Assembly: GCF_900109095.1 (NCBI RefSeq)
Contig: NZ_FNYZ01000015.1
Coordinates: 1 to 64,000, forward strand
Reading direction: 5' to 3'
DNA: 64,000 bases
Source of the DNA: Sphingobium sp. AP50
GTDB taxonomy: Bacteria > Pseudomonadota > Alphaproteobacteria > Sphingomonadales > Sphingomonadaceae
Shown piece by piece: positions 15,013 through 23,961 of the stretch; position 1 is the first letter of the stretch; every line of letters starts with the position of its first letter. The notes beneath the pieces are model-generated. The model saw only the letters and a list, made by a program, of their open reading frames with translations. It did no database searches and had not been told where the DNA came from. Position numbers and translations under genes: made by a program.

Positions 15013-18000
15013 ATGACATGGCAATTCTGGATCGACCGCGGCGGCACCTTTACCGATGTGGTGGCGCGCGCACCCGACGGCACCCTCCGCACCGCCAAAT
15101 TGCTGTCGAGCGACCCCGAACGCTATGCAGATGCGGCGGTGGAGGCGGTGCGGCGGCTGAGCGGGGCGGGTGACGGGCCGATTCCGCCCTGTTCGCTGCG
15201 CATCGGCACCACCATCGCCACCAATGCGTTGCTGGAGCGCAAGGGCGAGTCCGTCCTGCTGGCGATCACCCGCGGCTTTCGCGATGCGATCCGCATCGGC
15301 ACGCAGGAACGGCCGGATCTGTTCGCCCGCGCCATCCATCTGCCCGATCCGCTCCACGCCGATGTGATCGAGATCGAAGAGCGGCTGATGGCCGATGGCA
15401 CGATCCGCACCGCACTGGACGAGGATAAAGCCCGCGCCGCACTACAATCCGCCTATGATCAGGGCCTGCGCGCCGTCGCGATCGTGCTGATGCACGGCTA
15501 TCTCTATCCCGCCCATGAACAGCGGCTGGCGCAGATCGCCGCAGACATCGGCTTCACCCAGATCAGCGCCAGCCATGATGTCGCCCCGCTGATCAAGCTG
15601 GTCGGGCGCGGCGATACCACGCTGGCCGACGCCTATCTCTCCCCCGTGCTGCGCGCCTATGTCGACGGCCTGCACGATGCGCTGGGGCAGGGCGCCGACA
15701 TGCTGTTCATGCAGTCGAGTGGCGGCCTGACCGATGGCGGGCTGTTCCGGGGCAAGGATGCCGTCCTCTCCGGCCCGGCCGGTGGCATTGTCGGCCTGGC
15801 TCGCACGGCGCAGCAGGCCGGCTTCACCGAAGTCATCGGCTTCGACATGGGCGGCACTTCGACCGACGTGTCGCACTATGCCGGCGCCTATGAGCGCGAC
15901 AATGAAGCCAAGGTCGCGGGCGTGCGCCTGCGCGCGCCGATGATGCGCATTCACACGATCGCGGCGGGCGGCGGCTCCATCTGCTCCTTTGTTGATGGCC
16001 GCTTCCGCGTCGGCCCGGAATCGGCCGGCGCGGTGCCCGGCCCCGCCTGCTACCGGCGCGGCGGGCCGCTCACCATCACCGACTGCAATGTCATGCTGGG
16101 CAAGATTCAGCCCGATGTCTTCCCCAGCCTGTTCGGCCCCAATGGTGACCAGCCGCTCGACCGCGCCGCCGTGGAATCCCGCTTTGCGGATATCTGCGCG
16201 CAGGTGAAGGACGAAACCGGTCGCGACCTGACCGCGCGCGCAGCAGCGCAGGGCTTCATCGCCGTCGCCGTCGCCAGCATGGCCAATGCCATCAAGCGCA
16301 TCTCGGTCGCGCGCGGCCATGATGTGGCGCGCTATACGCTGGCCAGCTTCGGCGGGGCAGGGGGGCAACATGCCTGTCTGGTTGCTGACGCGCTGGGCAT
16401 GGACCGGGTGATGATCCACCCGCTGGGCGGCGTGTTGTCCGCCTATGGCATGGGTCTGGCCGATCGCCGCGCCGTGCGCGAACGCACCCTGGCCCTGCCG
16501 CTGGACGAAGCGAGCGCGCTGGCCAACGCCATTGCCACGCTCGCCGCCGATGCCCGCGCCGACCTGCCACAGGCCGATCGCATCGAAACCTTGCTGCGCT
16601 TGCGCTATGACGGCACGGACAGCCTGTTCGACGTACCGCTGGGCGATGCGGATGCCATGCGCGCCGATTTCCTGGCTCAGCATCGCGCCCGCTTCGGCTT
16701 CGAAGGGCAGGGGCGCATCCTCATCGACATGGCCCGCGTCGAAGCGATCGCCTCCACGGCCGAGGATATGGGCAATATCGTCGCCATAGCCGAACAGGCC
16801 GCCCCGCCACTGGCGCAGGTCGACTATGCCGGGACGCAAGCGCCGGTCCATGATCGTGCCGGCCTGTCCCTCGACAGCGTCATCGATGGCCCTGCGCTCA
16901 TCATCGATCCCGTCTCCACCACGGCGGTCGAACCGGGCTGGCGCGCGCGGCTCGACCCGATCGGCAATCTCCTCCTCACCCGCCACACGCCCCGGCCGAA
17001 ACCGCAAAGCGACGACGCCACCGCCGTCGATCCGGTCCGGCTGGAGGTGATGGGCGGCCTGTTCATGGCCATTGCCGAGGAGATGGGCGCCGCGCTCCAG
17101 CATAGCGCTTCCTCCGTCAATATCCGCGAACGCCTCGATTTCTCCTGCGCACTGTTCGACGTGCAGGGCAATCTAGTCGCCAATGCGCCGCATATGCCGG
17201 TACATCTGGGCAGCATGGGCGAAAGCATCCGCGCCATATTGCGCCGCCGTGGCCCCGGCGCGGACGGTACGCCGATCGACGGGCGCGGCATGCTGCCCGG
17301 CGACGTCTATGCCCTGAACGCCCCCTATGATGGCGGCACGCATCTGCCCGACGTCACCGTGGTCATGCCGGTCTTCGTCGATGGCGACACGCCCCGCTTC
17401 TATGTCGCTGCGCGCGGCCATCATGCCGATATCGGCGGCATCACCCCCGGCTCCATGCCGCCCGGCAGCCAGTCGGTGGAGGAGGAAGGCATTCTTCTCG
17501 ATAACCTCCTCGTCGTGGATCAGGGCGATTTCCGCGAAGCGGCGATCCGCACCCTGCTGGCGTCCGGCCCGTTCCCCGCGCGCAATATTGACCAGAATAT
17601 CGCCGATCTCTCCGCCCAGATCGCCGCCTGTGCGAAGGGCGCCAGCGAACTGCGCCGCATCAGTGATAATTACGGTATCGAAACGATATCCGCCTATATG
17701 GGCCATGTGCAGGATCAGGCCGAAGCTGCCGTCCGCCGCCTGATCGGTAAGCTGGACGATGGTCGTTTCAGCTATGCGATGGATAATGGCGCAACTGTCC
17801 ATGTCGCCGTCTCGATCGACCGGGAAGCGCGCGCCGCGACCATCGACTTCGCGGGCACGTCGGCGCAACTGCCCGGCAATTTCAACGCTCCCGCCTCGAT
17901 CGTGCGCGCCGCCGTCCTCTATGTCGTGCGCACCCTGATCGATGAGGCGGTGCCGATGAATGACGGGTGCCTCAAGCCCATCGACATCATCGTCCCCGAA

Positions 18001-18588
18001 GGCTCGATGCTGCGCCCCCGCCATCCCGCCGCCGTCGTCGCGGGCAATGTCGAAACCAGCCAGGTCGTCACCGACGCCCTGTTCGGCGCTCTGGGCGTCA
18101 TGGCCGGGGCGCAGGGGACGATGAACAATTTCACCTTCGGCAATGCCCGCCACCAATATTATGAGACGATCGCGGGCGGATCGGGCGCCGGTCCCGATTA
18201 TGACGGTGCCGATGTGGTCCAGACGCACATGACCAACAGCCGCCTGACAGATCCCGAAATCCTCGAAACCCGGTTCCCCGTGCTGCTGGAGGAATTTGCG
18301 ATTCGCCCCGGTTCAGGCGGGCAGGGCGCGCATCATGGCGGCAATGGCGGCCTGCGCCGGATTCGCTTCCTGGAGGATATGACCGCCGGCATCCTCTCCA
18401 ACCGCCGCACCGTGCCGCCCTTTGGCCTGGCGGGCGGCCATCCCGGCGATGTCGGCCGCAACCGGGTGGAACGTGCCGACGGCACGATCGAACCGCTCGG
18501 CCCCACTGCCACCGCCCAATTGCAGGCCGGCGACGCCTTCATCATCGAAACGCCGGGCGGCGGGGGATTTGGCCGGACAAAATTATAA
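15013..18588 (+). CDS. 5-oxoprolinase / hydantoinase A-B fusion
   Basis: Large cytosolic ATP-dependent amidohydrolase, about 1191 residues, the length of eukaryote-type 5-oxoprolinase. The HyuA half (about 1-660) starts with the nucleotide-binding RGGTFTD and contains GFDMGGTSTD and a glycine-rich FGGAGGQH. The HyuB half (about 680-1190) contains VNIRERLDFSCALFD and the HLPDVTVVMPVF segment. These enzymes open 5-oxoproline or hydantoin rings using ATP. The start at 15013 gives the conserved N-terminus. It is probably co-transcribed with the upstream FAD oxidase. Which cyclic amide it uses cannot be decided by eye. Confidence 0.9.
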   Translation: MTWQFWIDRGGTFTDVVARAPDGTLRTAKLLSSDPERYADAAVEAVRRLSGAGDGPIPPCSLRIGTTIATNALLERKGESVLLAITRGFRDAIRIGTQERPDLFARAIHLPDPLHADVIEIEERLMADGTIRTALDEDKARAALQSAYDQGLRAVAIVLMHGYLYPAHEQRLAQIAADIGFTQISASHDVAPLIKLVGRGDTTLADAYLSPVLRAYVDGLHDALGQGADMLFMQSSGGLTDGGLFRGKDAVLSGPAGGIVGLARTAQQAGFTEVIGFDMGGTSTDVSHYAGAYERDNEAKVAGVRLRAPMMRIHTIAAGGGSICSFVDGRFRVGPESAGAVPGPACYRRGGPLTITDCNVMLGKIQPDVFPSLFGPNGDQPLDRAAVESRFADICAQVKDETGRDLTARAAAQGFIAVAVASMANAIKRISVARGHDVARYTLASFGGAGGQHACLVADALGMDRVMIHPLGGVLSAYGMGLADRRAVRERTLALPLDEASALANAIATLAADARADLPQADRIETLLRLRYDGTDSLFDVPLGDADAMRADFLAQHRARFGFEGQGRILIDMARVEAIASTAEDMGNIVAIAEQAAPPLAQVDYAGTQAPVHDRAGLSLDSVIDGPALIIDPVSTTAVEPGWRARLDPIGNLLLTRHTPRPKPQSDDATAVDPVRLEVMGGLFMAIAEEMGAALQHSASSVNIRERLDFSCALFDVQGNLVANAPHMPVHLGSMGESIRAILRRRGPGADGTPIDGRGMLPGDVYALNAPYDGGTHLPDVTVVMPVFVDGDTPRFYVAARGHHADIGGITPGSMPPGSQSVEEEGILLDNLLVVDQGDFREAAIRTLLASGPFPARNIDQNIADLSAQIAACAKGASELRRISDNYGIETISAYMGHVQDQAEAAVRRLIGKLDDGRFSYAMDNGATVHVAVSIDREARAATIDFAGTSAQLPGNFNAPASIVRAAVLYVVRTLIDEAVPMNDGCLKPIDIIVPEGSMLRPRHPAAVVAGNVETSQVVTDALFGALGVMAGAQGTMNNFTFGNARHQYYETIAGGSGAGPDYDGADVVQTHMTNSRLTDPEILETRFPVLLEEFAIRPGSGGQGAHHGGNGGLRRIRFLEDMTAGILSNRRTVPPFGLAGGHPGDVGRNRVERADGTIEPLGPTATAQLQAGDAFIIETPGGGGFGRTKL

Positions 18589-18590
18589 CC

Positions 18591-18694
18591 GTTCGTCCTG
18601 AGTAGCCATTGAGCGAAGTCGAAATGGCGTATCGAAGGACATATGCTTCGATACGGGCCTTCGACAAGCTCAGTCCCTACTCAGCACGAACGGT
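18591..18694. repeat. Intergenic hairpin repeat, family 2
   Basis: Begins CCGTTCGTCCTGAGTAG and ends CTACTCAGCACGAACGG, with internal arms CGAAATGGCGTATCGAAG and CTTCGATACGGGCCTTCG. It lies between the convergent oxoprolinase and aldolase genes and may mark the shared transcript end. Confidence 0.8.
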
Positions 18695-18715
18695 TACATG
18701 GTGGCCCGCCGCGCC

Positions 18716-19474
18716 CTAATCCCGCCAGCTTGGATCGACCCTGTCAATCACCCGCAGCATCGCCTGAAAATCCGGCACGCCCGGCCCGACCGGCAATTGC
18801 ACCCCGGCCAGATCGCGCTGATGCACCGCGATCACTTCGGGAGGGATATCCACCGGCGTCCCCGCCGCCCCTGCCGCCACCTGAATCTCGCAGGCCCGCT
18901 GGAGCAGCCATTGCTTCAGAAAGGCCTCGGGCAGGGTAGGGGCCATCACCAGCGTTCCGTGGTTGCGCAATATCATCGCCCGCTGGTCCCCCAGATGGGC
19001 GATCAGCCGTTCGCCCTCGTCGGCCCGAATCGTGACGCCCTCAAAATCATGATAGGCGATTCGCCCGATGAAGGCGGCGGCATAGAAGCTGATCGGCCGC
19101 AGCCCTTCGGCACAAGCGCTCACCGCCATGCCCGCCGTCGTATGGGTATGGATGATGCAATGGGCATCAGGCAGGTGCCGGTGGAACACGCTATGCTGCG
19201 TAAAACCGGCGCGATTGACCGGATAGGGGCTGCCGTCCAGCACCTGCCCATCGATATCGATCTTCACCAGATTGGATGCGCGCACCTCCCCATAGCTCAG
19301 GCCAAAGGGATTGATCAGGAAGGCGCTATCCTCACCGGGAACGCGCAGGGTGATGTGGTTGTAGATCAGTTCCGACCAGCCCATATGGTCGAAAATCCGG
19401 TAACAGGCGGCCAGTTGCTGGCGCGCTTCCCATTCGGCGGGCGACACATCGGGGCCTTTTATGGCGGTGGCCAT
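18716..19474 (-). CDS. Class II aldolase/adducin-family protein
   Basis: A 252-residue zinc protein of the class II aldolase/adducin fold. Metal-binding histidines are visible in HTHTTAG (about 109-115) and in RNHGTL (about 170). Members include sugar-phosphate aldolases and decarboxylases, but this subgroup is often annotated only as a class II aldolase and its substrate is unknown. It is preceded by a GGAGGA ribosome site. It converges on the oxoprolinase gene and may or may not serve the same pathway. Confidence 0.85.
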   Translation of the reverse strand: MATAIKGPDVSPAEWEARQQLAACYRIFDHMGWSELIYNHITLRVPGEDSAFLINPFGLSYGEVRASNLVKIDIDGQVLDGSPYPVNRAGFTQHSVFHRHLPDAHCIIHTHTTAGMAVSACAEGLRPISFYAAAFIGRIAYHDFEGVTIRADEGERLIAHLGDQRAMILRNHGTLVMAPTLPEAFLKQWLLQRACEIQVAAGAAGTPVDIPPEVIAVHQRDLAGVQLPVGPGVPDFQAMLRVIDRVDPSWRD

Positions 19475-19700
19475 GGCGATCCTCCTCCTGTTTTTATGCC
19501 GCCACTATCCGCTGATCCGCCCGGAATGTCGAGATATGGTCCTTTTGGGTTGAATTCCCATGCCCCTGCTGGTAGGGCGCCGCCCACATGGCGTGGGGTG
19601 ACCCGCGACGACTCACTGGCTTTGCTATTCGGTCGGCCCGTCGGGATGGACAGACAAGTCCCGGCGAACCGCCCGTTTTCGATTGGAGATTGACGGACTT

Positions 19701-19907
19701 ATGCAGATCATCGTTCGCGACAATAATGTCGACCAGGCTCTTCGCGCGCTCAAGAAGAAGCTGCAGCGTGAAGGCGTTTATCGCGAAATGAAGCTGCGTC
19801 GTCACTACGAAAAGCCGTCGGAAAAGCGCGCCCGTGAAAAGGCTGCCGCTGTCCGTCGCGCCCGCAAGATGGAACGCAAGCGCGCAGAGCGCGACGGCGC
19901 GAAGTAA
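19701..19907 (+). CDS. rpsU: 30S ribosomal protein S21
   Basis: A 68-residue, very basic protein beginning MQIIVRDNNVDQALRALKKK, the standard alphaproteobacterial S21. It binds the small ribosomal subunit near the anti-Shine-Dalgarno region and aids initiation. The start at 19701 is preferred over an in-frame start at 19683 that would add six residues not found in the family. A hairpin with a T-run follows directly. Confidence 0.95.
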   Translation: MQIIVRDNNVDQALRALKKKLQREGVYREMKLRRHYEKPSEKRAREKAAAVRRARKMERKRAERDGAK

Positions 19908-19915
19908 GCGCCGTC

Positions 19916-19940
19916 CGGGGCGCACCCGCGCCCCGTTTTC
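19916..19940 (+). terminator. Intrinsic terminator after rpsU
   Basis: Stem CGGGGCGC (19916-19923) pairs with GCGCCCCG (19928-19935) across a 4-nt loop, followed by TTTT. It lies 8 bases past the rpsU stop. Confidence 0.75.
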
Positions 19941-19976
19941 CAGCTTGTCCTGCCCTTAATTGCGAGCTTAACGCCC

Positions 19977-20537
19977 ATGTCCACCACGGCTGTTCCCCTT
20001 CGCCCTATTGCCAAGGGGTCGCTGACGCGGCTCTGGATCGGCGTTGCCGCCGTCGCTCTGGCGGCGGGTGGTCTTGCCTGGGCGGGGCAGCAGGGCGTGG
20101 ACGCTTCGCCGGCCGCTTTCCTGAGCCAGAATGCCCATGCGGACGGTGTCGTGACCACCGAATCGGGCCTTCAGTTCAAGGTTCTTTCGGAAGGTACGGG
20201 CGCCAGCCCGACTCCGGCCGATGTGGCGCTGGTTGGCTATAAGGGCGCTCTGCTAGACGGCACCGTGTTCGACGAGAATCCGCAGGCCGCCATGCCGATC
20301 GACGGCGTGGTGCCGGGCTTCTCCGAAGGCCTGCAAAAGATGAAGAAGGGCGGCAAGTACCGCCTCTGGATTCCGCCGCAGCTTGGCTATGGCGATCAGG
20401 CCGCCGGCCCGATCCCGGCCGGTTCTGTGCTGGTGTTCGACGTCACGCTGCATGACTATAAGTCGAAGGCGGAACTGATGCAGATCCAGCAGCAGATGCA
20501 GCAGCAAGGTGCCATGCCGCCACAGGGTGGCCACTAA
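19977..20537 (+). CDS. FKBP-type peptidyl-prolyl isomerase, membrane-anchored or exported
   Basis: A 186-residue protein with an N-terminal hydrophobic segment (about 18-36) that acts as signal or anchor, then an FKBP domain (about 60-160) with VALVGYKGALLDGTVFD and IPAGSVLVFDVTLHDY. It probably catalyses proline isomerisation during folding of envelope proteins. The C-terminal tail is rich in glutamine (QIQQQMQQQ). A strong terminator follows, so with the rpsU terminator it appears to be a single-gene unit. Confidence 0.88.
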   Translation: MSTTAVPLRPIAKGSLTRLWIGVAAVALAAGGLAWAGQQGVDASPAAFLSQNAHADGVVTTESGLQFKVLSEGTGASPTPADVALVGYKGALLDGTVFDENPQAAMPIDGVVPGFSEGLQKMKKGGKYRLWIPPQLGYGDQAAGPIPAGSVLVFDVTLHDYKSKAELMQIQQQMQQQGAMPPQGGH

Positions 20538-20580
20538 GCCGCGCAGCTAAATCAGATCAGCCAGCCAGTCTGATCAGGAG

Positions 20581-20605
20581 AAGGGGCCGTTTCCGGCCCC
20601 TTTTT
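20581..20605 (+). terminator. Intrinsic terminator after the FKBP gene
   Basis: AAGGGGCCG pairs with CGGCCCCTT across a short TTTC loop, followed by TTTTT. Because the A-run mirrors the T-run, it could also end the convergent minus-strand gene. Confidence 0.85.
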
Positions 20606-20617
20606 CTTTGCCTGTTT

Positions 20618-20956
20618 TCAGGCATGTCCCTGACAGACCGAATCATCTACCGCCGGGCTGGCGCCAAAGGCCAAAGCATCGGCGCTGCCGACCCGCTCTT
20701 CGCCCGCAAACAGCTTGTCGAGCCGCGCCTTGATGTCGCGCCGATATTCGGCATTGGCGACCGATCGCGGCGCCGACACTTCGATATCGCAGGCGATGGC
20801 ATTCTTGATCCGCTCGATCGCCGCTTCGTCCAGCACGCCCGCGCGCCGCAATTCCAGGCACATTTGCAACATGCCCACTGCCGTCGCCTGCGCCCGCATA
20901 CCCACATTGGTCAGGTCAAAATGCAGCTTCTTCTGCTTGTCGAGGTGAATCGTCAT
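20618..20956 (-). CDS. Small conserved-looking protein, unknown function
   Basis: About 112 residues from the ATG at 20956; the upstream in-frame start at 20977 adds a basic heptapeptide and is less likely. It has charged helices, no signal peptide and no membrane segment. I do not recognise the family. The sequence reads like a real cytosolic protein (IERIKNAIACDIEVSAPRSV). It converges on the FKBP gene and shares the terminator between them. Confidence 0.55.
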   Translation of the reverse strand: MTIHLDKQKKLHFDLTNVGMRAQATAVGMLQMCLELRRAGVLDEAAIERIKNAIACDIEVSAPRSVANAEYRRDIKARLDKLFAGEERVGSADALAFGASPAVDDSVCQGHA

Positions 20957-21129
20957 CCTTCGCGTCCTTCTTGTCATCCTCTGCCTGTATAAAGAAGCGC
21001 AGAAGTGGCCGGAATGATCCAGCGCAAAAGCGGATAACTGTCCTACGCGCGCGCATTGGCCTAGACGCAGGGTATGCGCACAACGGGTTGTTGGTCATAA
21101 AATATCGCGAACGGGACAGGAAATTTCAC

Positions 21130-21252
21130 GATTCACGGGAAATATGCGAAGTTAAGCGTCGTCAGGTGAAGCGAGGCCGCACACCACCTCCGTTCGGTTC
21201 GAGCGTGTCGAGAACCGTTGCGCGAGACGTCTCGACAGGCTCGAAGAGAACG
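21130..21252. repeat. Composite intergenic repeat: 27-nt motif plus family-3 hairpin
   Basis: Positions 21130-21156 carry a motif (GATTCACGGGAAATATGCGA, then AGTTAAG) found again, nearly identical, at 54512-54538. Positions 21190-21252 form a hairpin with arms CGTTCGGTTCGAGCGTGTCG and CGACAGGCTCGAAGAGAACG (family 3). At both loci the same two elements occur in the same order. The 313-base stretch from 20957 to 21269 holds no gene that I can support. Confidence 0.7.
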
Positions 21253-21269
21253 GGTTTGACGAACAGACC

Positions 21270-22349
21270 CTAAGCGATTGTCTCCGAACCGCCCTTCGCC
21301 CGTCCCTTCAGCGCCTTGGACCGCTCTTCCAGATAGACCTTGATCATCGCCACGATCGGATCGGCCAGGAACAGGCCCATCAGGCCGAACAGCGCGCCGA
21401 ACAATATCTGCGCCGCCAGCACCAGCGCCGGGGCCAGATCGGTGGCGCGCTTGGCCACCATCGGTACGATCAGATAGCCGTCGATCACCTGCACCGCCAT
21501 ATAGACGCCAAAGGCATAGAGGCCCGTGTCGGTCCCGCCGGAAAAGCCGACCAGGATGATCAGCGCCCCCGATATGATCGATCCGATATTGGGCAGGAAG
21601 GCGAACAGGCCCGTGAGGATGCCCAGAAGCCCCGCCATCGGTACGCCGCCGGCCCACAGCAACAGCCATGTGCCCACGCCCTCCACCGCCATGCCGATCA
21701 GCCGGCCGAACATCAGCCGGCGCAGCGTCCAGCCCATCTTGTCGGCGATGGCATAGAAATGGGCGCGCTTGTCCATCGGCAGCATCCAGGCGACGCCGCG
21801 TTCATACAGCTTCGGTTCGATCGCGATGAAGATCGCCAGTACCAGCATCATGACGCCGCTCGTCACGGCGCCGACGGCCGTGCCGACCGCCGCCGTCACC
21901 CGGCCCATGCTGCTCATCGCCTGACTGGCCAGACTCTTGAGGTCGTCGGGCGTGGTGCTGATGCCCAGTTGCTGCATCCACCCGCCGATCCGCGCGACCT
22001 GTGATTCCACGATGGTCCGCATTGCCTGCGCCTGCGCCGCCAGGCTCGATCCGGTCAGGTAGAAAGTATAGGCCATGAAGGCGACCGCGCCCAGCAGCAC
22101 GATGGTCAGCCGCCACCCGCGCGAGATCGGCAGCACCCGGCCCAGCAGCCGGGCCCCGCCATCCATCATCGTCGCCAGTACCAGCGCGCCCATGATCAGC
22201 ATCAGCGGCTGCGCCAGCAGCACGACGAGGGCAATGGCGACGGCCAGCGCGCACCACACGCCCGCGCGCTGCAACTCATGGCTGACTAAAGGACTGCGAA
22301 CTTCGCTGGGGCCGGGTTCCTCGACATGCTGCCTGTTCGTGTCGCTCAA
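21270..22349 (-). CDS. AI-2E family transporter
   Basis: Polytopic inner-membrane protein of 359 residues with about seven to eight hydrophobic segments, matching the AI-2E/YdiK/PerM family. The family includes an autoinducer-2 exporter and sodium/proton antiporters, so the substrate is uncertain. The conserved late segment GILTGLFAFLPNIGSIISG is present. It follows lepB on the same strand after a 21-base gap and may belong to the pyrE-pdxJ-acpS-lepB transcript. Confidence 0.87.
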   Translation of the reverse strand: MSDTNRQHVEEPGPSEVRSPLVSHELQRAGVWCALAVAIALVVLLAQPLMLIMGALVLATMMDGGARLLGRVLPISRGWRLTIVLLGAVAFMAYTFYLTGSSLAAQAQAMRTIVESQVARIGGWMQQLGISTTPDDLKSLASQAMSSMGRVTAAVGTAVGAVTSGVMMLVLAIFIAIEPKLYERGVAWMLPMDKRAHFYAIADKMGWTLRRLMFGRLIGMAVEGVGTWLLLWAGGVPMAGLLGILTGLFAFLPNIGSIISGALIILVGFSGGTDTGLYAFGVYMAVQVIDGYLIVPMVAKRATDLAPALVLAAQILFGALFGLMGLFLADPIVAMIKVYLEERSKALKGRAKGGSETIA

Positions 22350-22370
22350 AAGCCGGTGCCCCTTCGTCGG

Positions 22371-23300
22371 TTATTTCGCTGCTGGAACGCTCTCCGGCCG
22401 CAGGCTGTTCCCCGCCCGCCCGCTACGGAAGGCATGAATCCAGGTCAGCGGATTCCAGGTCGAATCGCCATCCAGGCTGAAGGTGATGAATTCCGCCCGG
22501 CCGCCGATCGCCTCGAACGGCACCGGTCCGCCCAGGCCATTTTCCTCCAGCGGCGCGCGGCTGTCCGCGCTGTTGTCGCGATTGTCACCCATCAGGAAGA
22601 GATGATTTTGCGGCACCCGCACCGGCCCATACCAGTCGAGCGCGCTCGGCCCCATGTCGATCGTGACATAGGTCTTGCCATTGGGCAGGATTTCCTGCCG
22701 CACCGGCAGTTCGCAATATTCCTTGCCATCCTTGCCCGTTACCAGCGCGCCGGGGAATTGCAGCGGCGGGCAGGGGGCATTGCCGTCCACCGGGATGCGC
22801 AGGGGCTTGAGCGCCTTCTGCGGCACCGCCACGCCGTTCAGGATCACCTGACCGCCGCGCACCTCGATAATGTCGCCGGGCAGGCCGATCACCCGTTTGA
22901 TATAATCCTCGCGCCGGTTCTGTGGGGACACGATCACGATGTCGCCACGCTCAGGCAGGTGGCCCAAAATGCGCCCCTTCATGAAGGGCAGGGGGTGGAA
23001 GCTGGGCGAGACATAGGACCAGCCATAGGGGAATTTGCTCACCACCAGACGGTCGCCGGTCAGCAGCACTGGCATCATCGATTCGGACGGGATGTAGAAG
23101 GGCTTGGCGACGAAGCTGTGGAACGCCAGCACCGCCAGGATCAACAGGGTGATGCTCTTCACCTCCTGCAACCAGTTGACCGGGGCCTTCGTCTCCGCCG
23201 GGGGCGGGGCGCCCTGAATGGTCTGGTCTTCTGGCAGGTCGATGGCCGTCACGGGCGGGCTTTCCTTGGGGGCGTCGGGATCGGTGATCGGGTTGGTCAT
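22371..23300 (-). CDS. lepB: Signal peptidase I
   Basis: Inner-membrane serine protease that cleaves Sec signal peptides, about 309 residues. One transmembrane segment (about 50-66) is followed by the catalytic Ser in PSESMMP and the general-base Lys in DYIKRVIGLPGD; GDNRDNSADSR is the conserved C-terminal box. The start at 23300 overlaps the acpS stop (TAATG), which supports it over the in-frame start at 23342. Co-transcription with acpS is likely. Confidence 0.94.
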   Translation of the reverse strand: MTNPITDPDAPKESPPVTAIDLPEDQTIQGAPPPAETKAPVNWLQEVKSITLLILAVLAFHSFVAKPFYIPSESMMPVLLTGDRLVVSKFPYGWSYVSPSFHPLPFMKGRILGHLPERGDIVIVSPQNRREDYIKRVIGLPGDIIEVRGGQVILNGVAVPQKALKPLRIPVDGNAPCPPLQFPGALVTGKDGKEYCELPVRQEILPNGKTYVTIDMGPSALDWYGPVRVPQNHLFLMGDNRDNSADSRAPLEENGLGGPVPFEAIGGRAEFITFSLDGDSTWNPLTWIHAFRSGRAGNSLRPESVPAAK

Positions 23301-23701
23301 TACAGGGGAAGGGCTTCGATGATGACGAAGGCCTGCGCCCATGGATGATCGTCGGTGAGCGTCAGATGAATGACGGGTTTATGACCCGCCGGCACCATCG
23401 ATTCCAGCCGCTTGAGCGCCCCCCCGGTCAGCGCCAGCGTGGGCGCGCCCGATGGCGCATTGACGACGCCGATATCCTTCATGAACACGCCTGCCTTGAA
23501 GCCGGTGCCCACCGCCTTGGAAAAGGCCTCCTTGGCGGCAAAGCGCTTGGCCAGCGTGCCCGCCTTGGTGAAGGGGCGTCGCTCGGCCTTGGCCTGCTCC
23601 ACTGGCGTAAAGACGCGCTGCACAAAACGTTCGCCAAAGCGATCGAGCGAATTCTGGATACGCTCGATATTGCATAGGTCGGAACCGAGACCGATGATCA
23701 T
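23300..23701 (-). CDS. acpS: Holo-[acyl-carrier-protein] synthase
   Basis: Transfers 4'-phosphopantetheine from CoA to apo-ACP, about 133 residues. The motifs are GSDLCNIERI at the N-terminus (metal-binding Asp) and RFAAKEAFSKA in the middle (catalytic Glu). The ATG at 23701 overlaps the stop of the upstream small membrane protein gene, which fits this start rather than one four codons earlier. The pdxJ-orf87-acpS-lepB order shows tight coupling. Confidence 0.93.
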   Translation of the reverse strand: MIIGLGSDLCNIERIQNSLDRFGERFVQRVFTPVEQAKAERRPFTKAGTLAKRFAAKEAFSKAVGTGFKAGVFMKDIGVVNAPSGAPTLALTGGALKRLESMVPAGHKPVIHLTLTDDHPWAQAFVIIEALPL

Positions 23702-23961
23702 GCGAAAATCCAAACGGCGCAGATATCAACGATGCCTAGGGTTATTAACACGACATTCGCTTGCCCAACCAATGCGCTGCGCTTTCGTTCTTGGGCAAAT
23801 GCCAGCCCTGCCGTCTGCCAGATCGCTGGCAATAAAAAGGTGCCTGACATGGCCATAATGAAGCCGACCACTACACCGATAGCTAAATAAGCCAGGACAG
23901 CCCAATGAACCGAAAACAGTATCCAAAACAGCATCGGTTGAGCGGTCCGGGCGAGGCTCAC
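23698..23961 (-). CDS. Small membrane protein between pdxJ and acpS
   Basis: An 87-residue protein with a GTG start that overlaps the pdxJ stop (GTGA) and a stop that overlaps the acpS start (ATGA). It has three hydrophobic stretches (about 9-21, 24-48 and 67-86) and a short basic loop (QERKRSA). I do not recognise it. Coupling at both ends argues that it is translated, but its AT-richer composition sets it apart from its neighbours. A role in membrane or lipid metabolism can only be guessed. Confidence 0.6.
   Translation of the reverse strand: MSLARTAQPMLFWILFSVHWAVLAYLAIGVVVGFIMAMSGTFLLPAIWQTAGLAFAQERKRSALVGQANVVLITLGIVDICAVWIFA

Noticed and set aside
15442..17103. 553-residue minus-strand open frame opposite the oxoprolinase gene
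   Set aside because: Antisense shadow of a conserved enzyme with continuous family motifs on the plus strand.
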